Assembly: GCA_015657605.1 (NCBI GenBank)
Contig: JACDQO010000278.1
Location: 1-5,367, forward strand
Direction: 5' to 3'
Length of the DNA: 5,367 nucleotides
DNA from: Limnohabitans sp.
GTDB taxonomy: Bacteria > Pseudomonadota > Gammaproteobacteria > Burkholderiales > Burkholderiaceae_C
Shown piece by piece: positions 5,216 to 5,367 of this stretch (position 1 is the first letter of the stretch; each line of letters opens with the position of its first letter). A model generated the notes under the pieces. The model made no database searches. It was given only the letters and a program-made list of their open reading frames with translations, and was not told where the DNA came from. The position numbers and the translations under genes are program-made.

Positions 5216-5367
5216 ATGGCACGCACCGTTCAATGCATCAAACTCGGCAAAGAAGCTGAAGGTCTGGATTTTCCGCCCTACCCCGGCGATTTGGGCAAGC
5301 GCATTTGGGAAGGCGTGAGCAAACAAGCCTGGGGCGATTGGCTCAAGCACCAGACCATGCTGGTCAA
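5216..5367 (+). CDS. yggX: Probable Fe(II)-trafficking / oxidative damage protection protein YggX (3' end outside window)
   Basis: The first 50 residues of YggX, a small (about 90 residues) cytoplasmic protein linked to Fe(II) handling and protection of iron-sulfur clusters from oxidants. [20 protein letters not shown], then [15 protein letters not shown] and KHQTMLV follow the E. coli pattern (MSRTIFCTFLQREAEGQDF, YPGELGKRIY, SKEAW, KQTMLI) closely. The conserved Cys7 is present. The ATG at 5216 matches the family start; only a weak AAGG (about 12 bases upstream) could serve as a ribosome site. It is divergent from fpr, another gene that in E. coli responds to superoxide stress, so shared control is plausible. 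The rest of the gene is cut off by the window edge. Confidence 0.93.
   Translation, partial: MARTVQCIKLGKEAEGLDFPPYPGDLGKRIWEGVSKQAWGDWLKHQTMLV

Noticed and set aside
1..5367. tRNA, rRNA, CRISPR, insertion sequence ends, phage or riboswitch elements
   Set aside because: No clover-leaf, repeat array, transposase fragment, terminal repeats or recognised aptamer was seen; almost all bases are explained by coding genes.

Overview
The window looks like the chromosome of a betaproteobacterium. The gene families (long two-domain ArgA, YggX, a 258-residue Fpr, DsbB) and the wording of their proteins fit Burkholderiales, most likely Comamonadaceae. This is judged from remembered family sequences, not from a search. 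Base composition is moderately GC-rich and even, and gene packing is tight. No RNA gene, insertion sequence, CRISPR array or phage gene was seen.

Layout. The left third reads on the + strand: the 3' part of a VapB-type antitoxin, a VapC-type PIN-domain toxin overlapping it by ATGA, and then argA (N-acetylglutamate synthase, first step of arginine synthesis) only a few bases further on. argA is split by a frameshift into an amino-acid-kinase half and an acetyltransferase half. The rest reads on the - strand, from right to left: fpr (ferredoxin/flavodoxin-NADP+ reductase), dsbB (disulfide-generating membrane protein), a 137-base gap, a YgeA-type amino acid racemase, and a YafJ-type class II glutamine amidotransferase whose end overlaps the end of argA tail to tail. 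At the right edge yggX (Fe(II)-trafficking / oxidative damage protection) starts on the + strand, divergent from fpr across a 202-base intergenic region. A good inverted repeat lies almost exactly in the middle of that region.

How the genes fit together. fpr, yggX and dsbB form a redox-themed neighbourhood, and the shared fpr/yggX control region is the most informative regulatory stretch. The racemase and amidotransferase probably form a two-gene unit. vapBC and argA are packed like one transcript although their roles are unrelated.

Main caution. Three of the seven full-span genes (argA, the racemase, dsbB) each carry exactly one frameshift. Each is best explained by loss of one base from a 2-4 base homopolymer, with perfectly family-like protein on both sides. 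This pattern points first to uncorrected sequencing or assembly indels and only second to real gene decay or gene splitting. I found no convincing previously undescribed system. The most useful leads are the frameshift cluster, the central fpr/yggX palindrome, and a VapC that seems to lack one of its usual acidic active-site residues.
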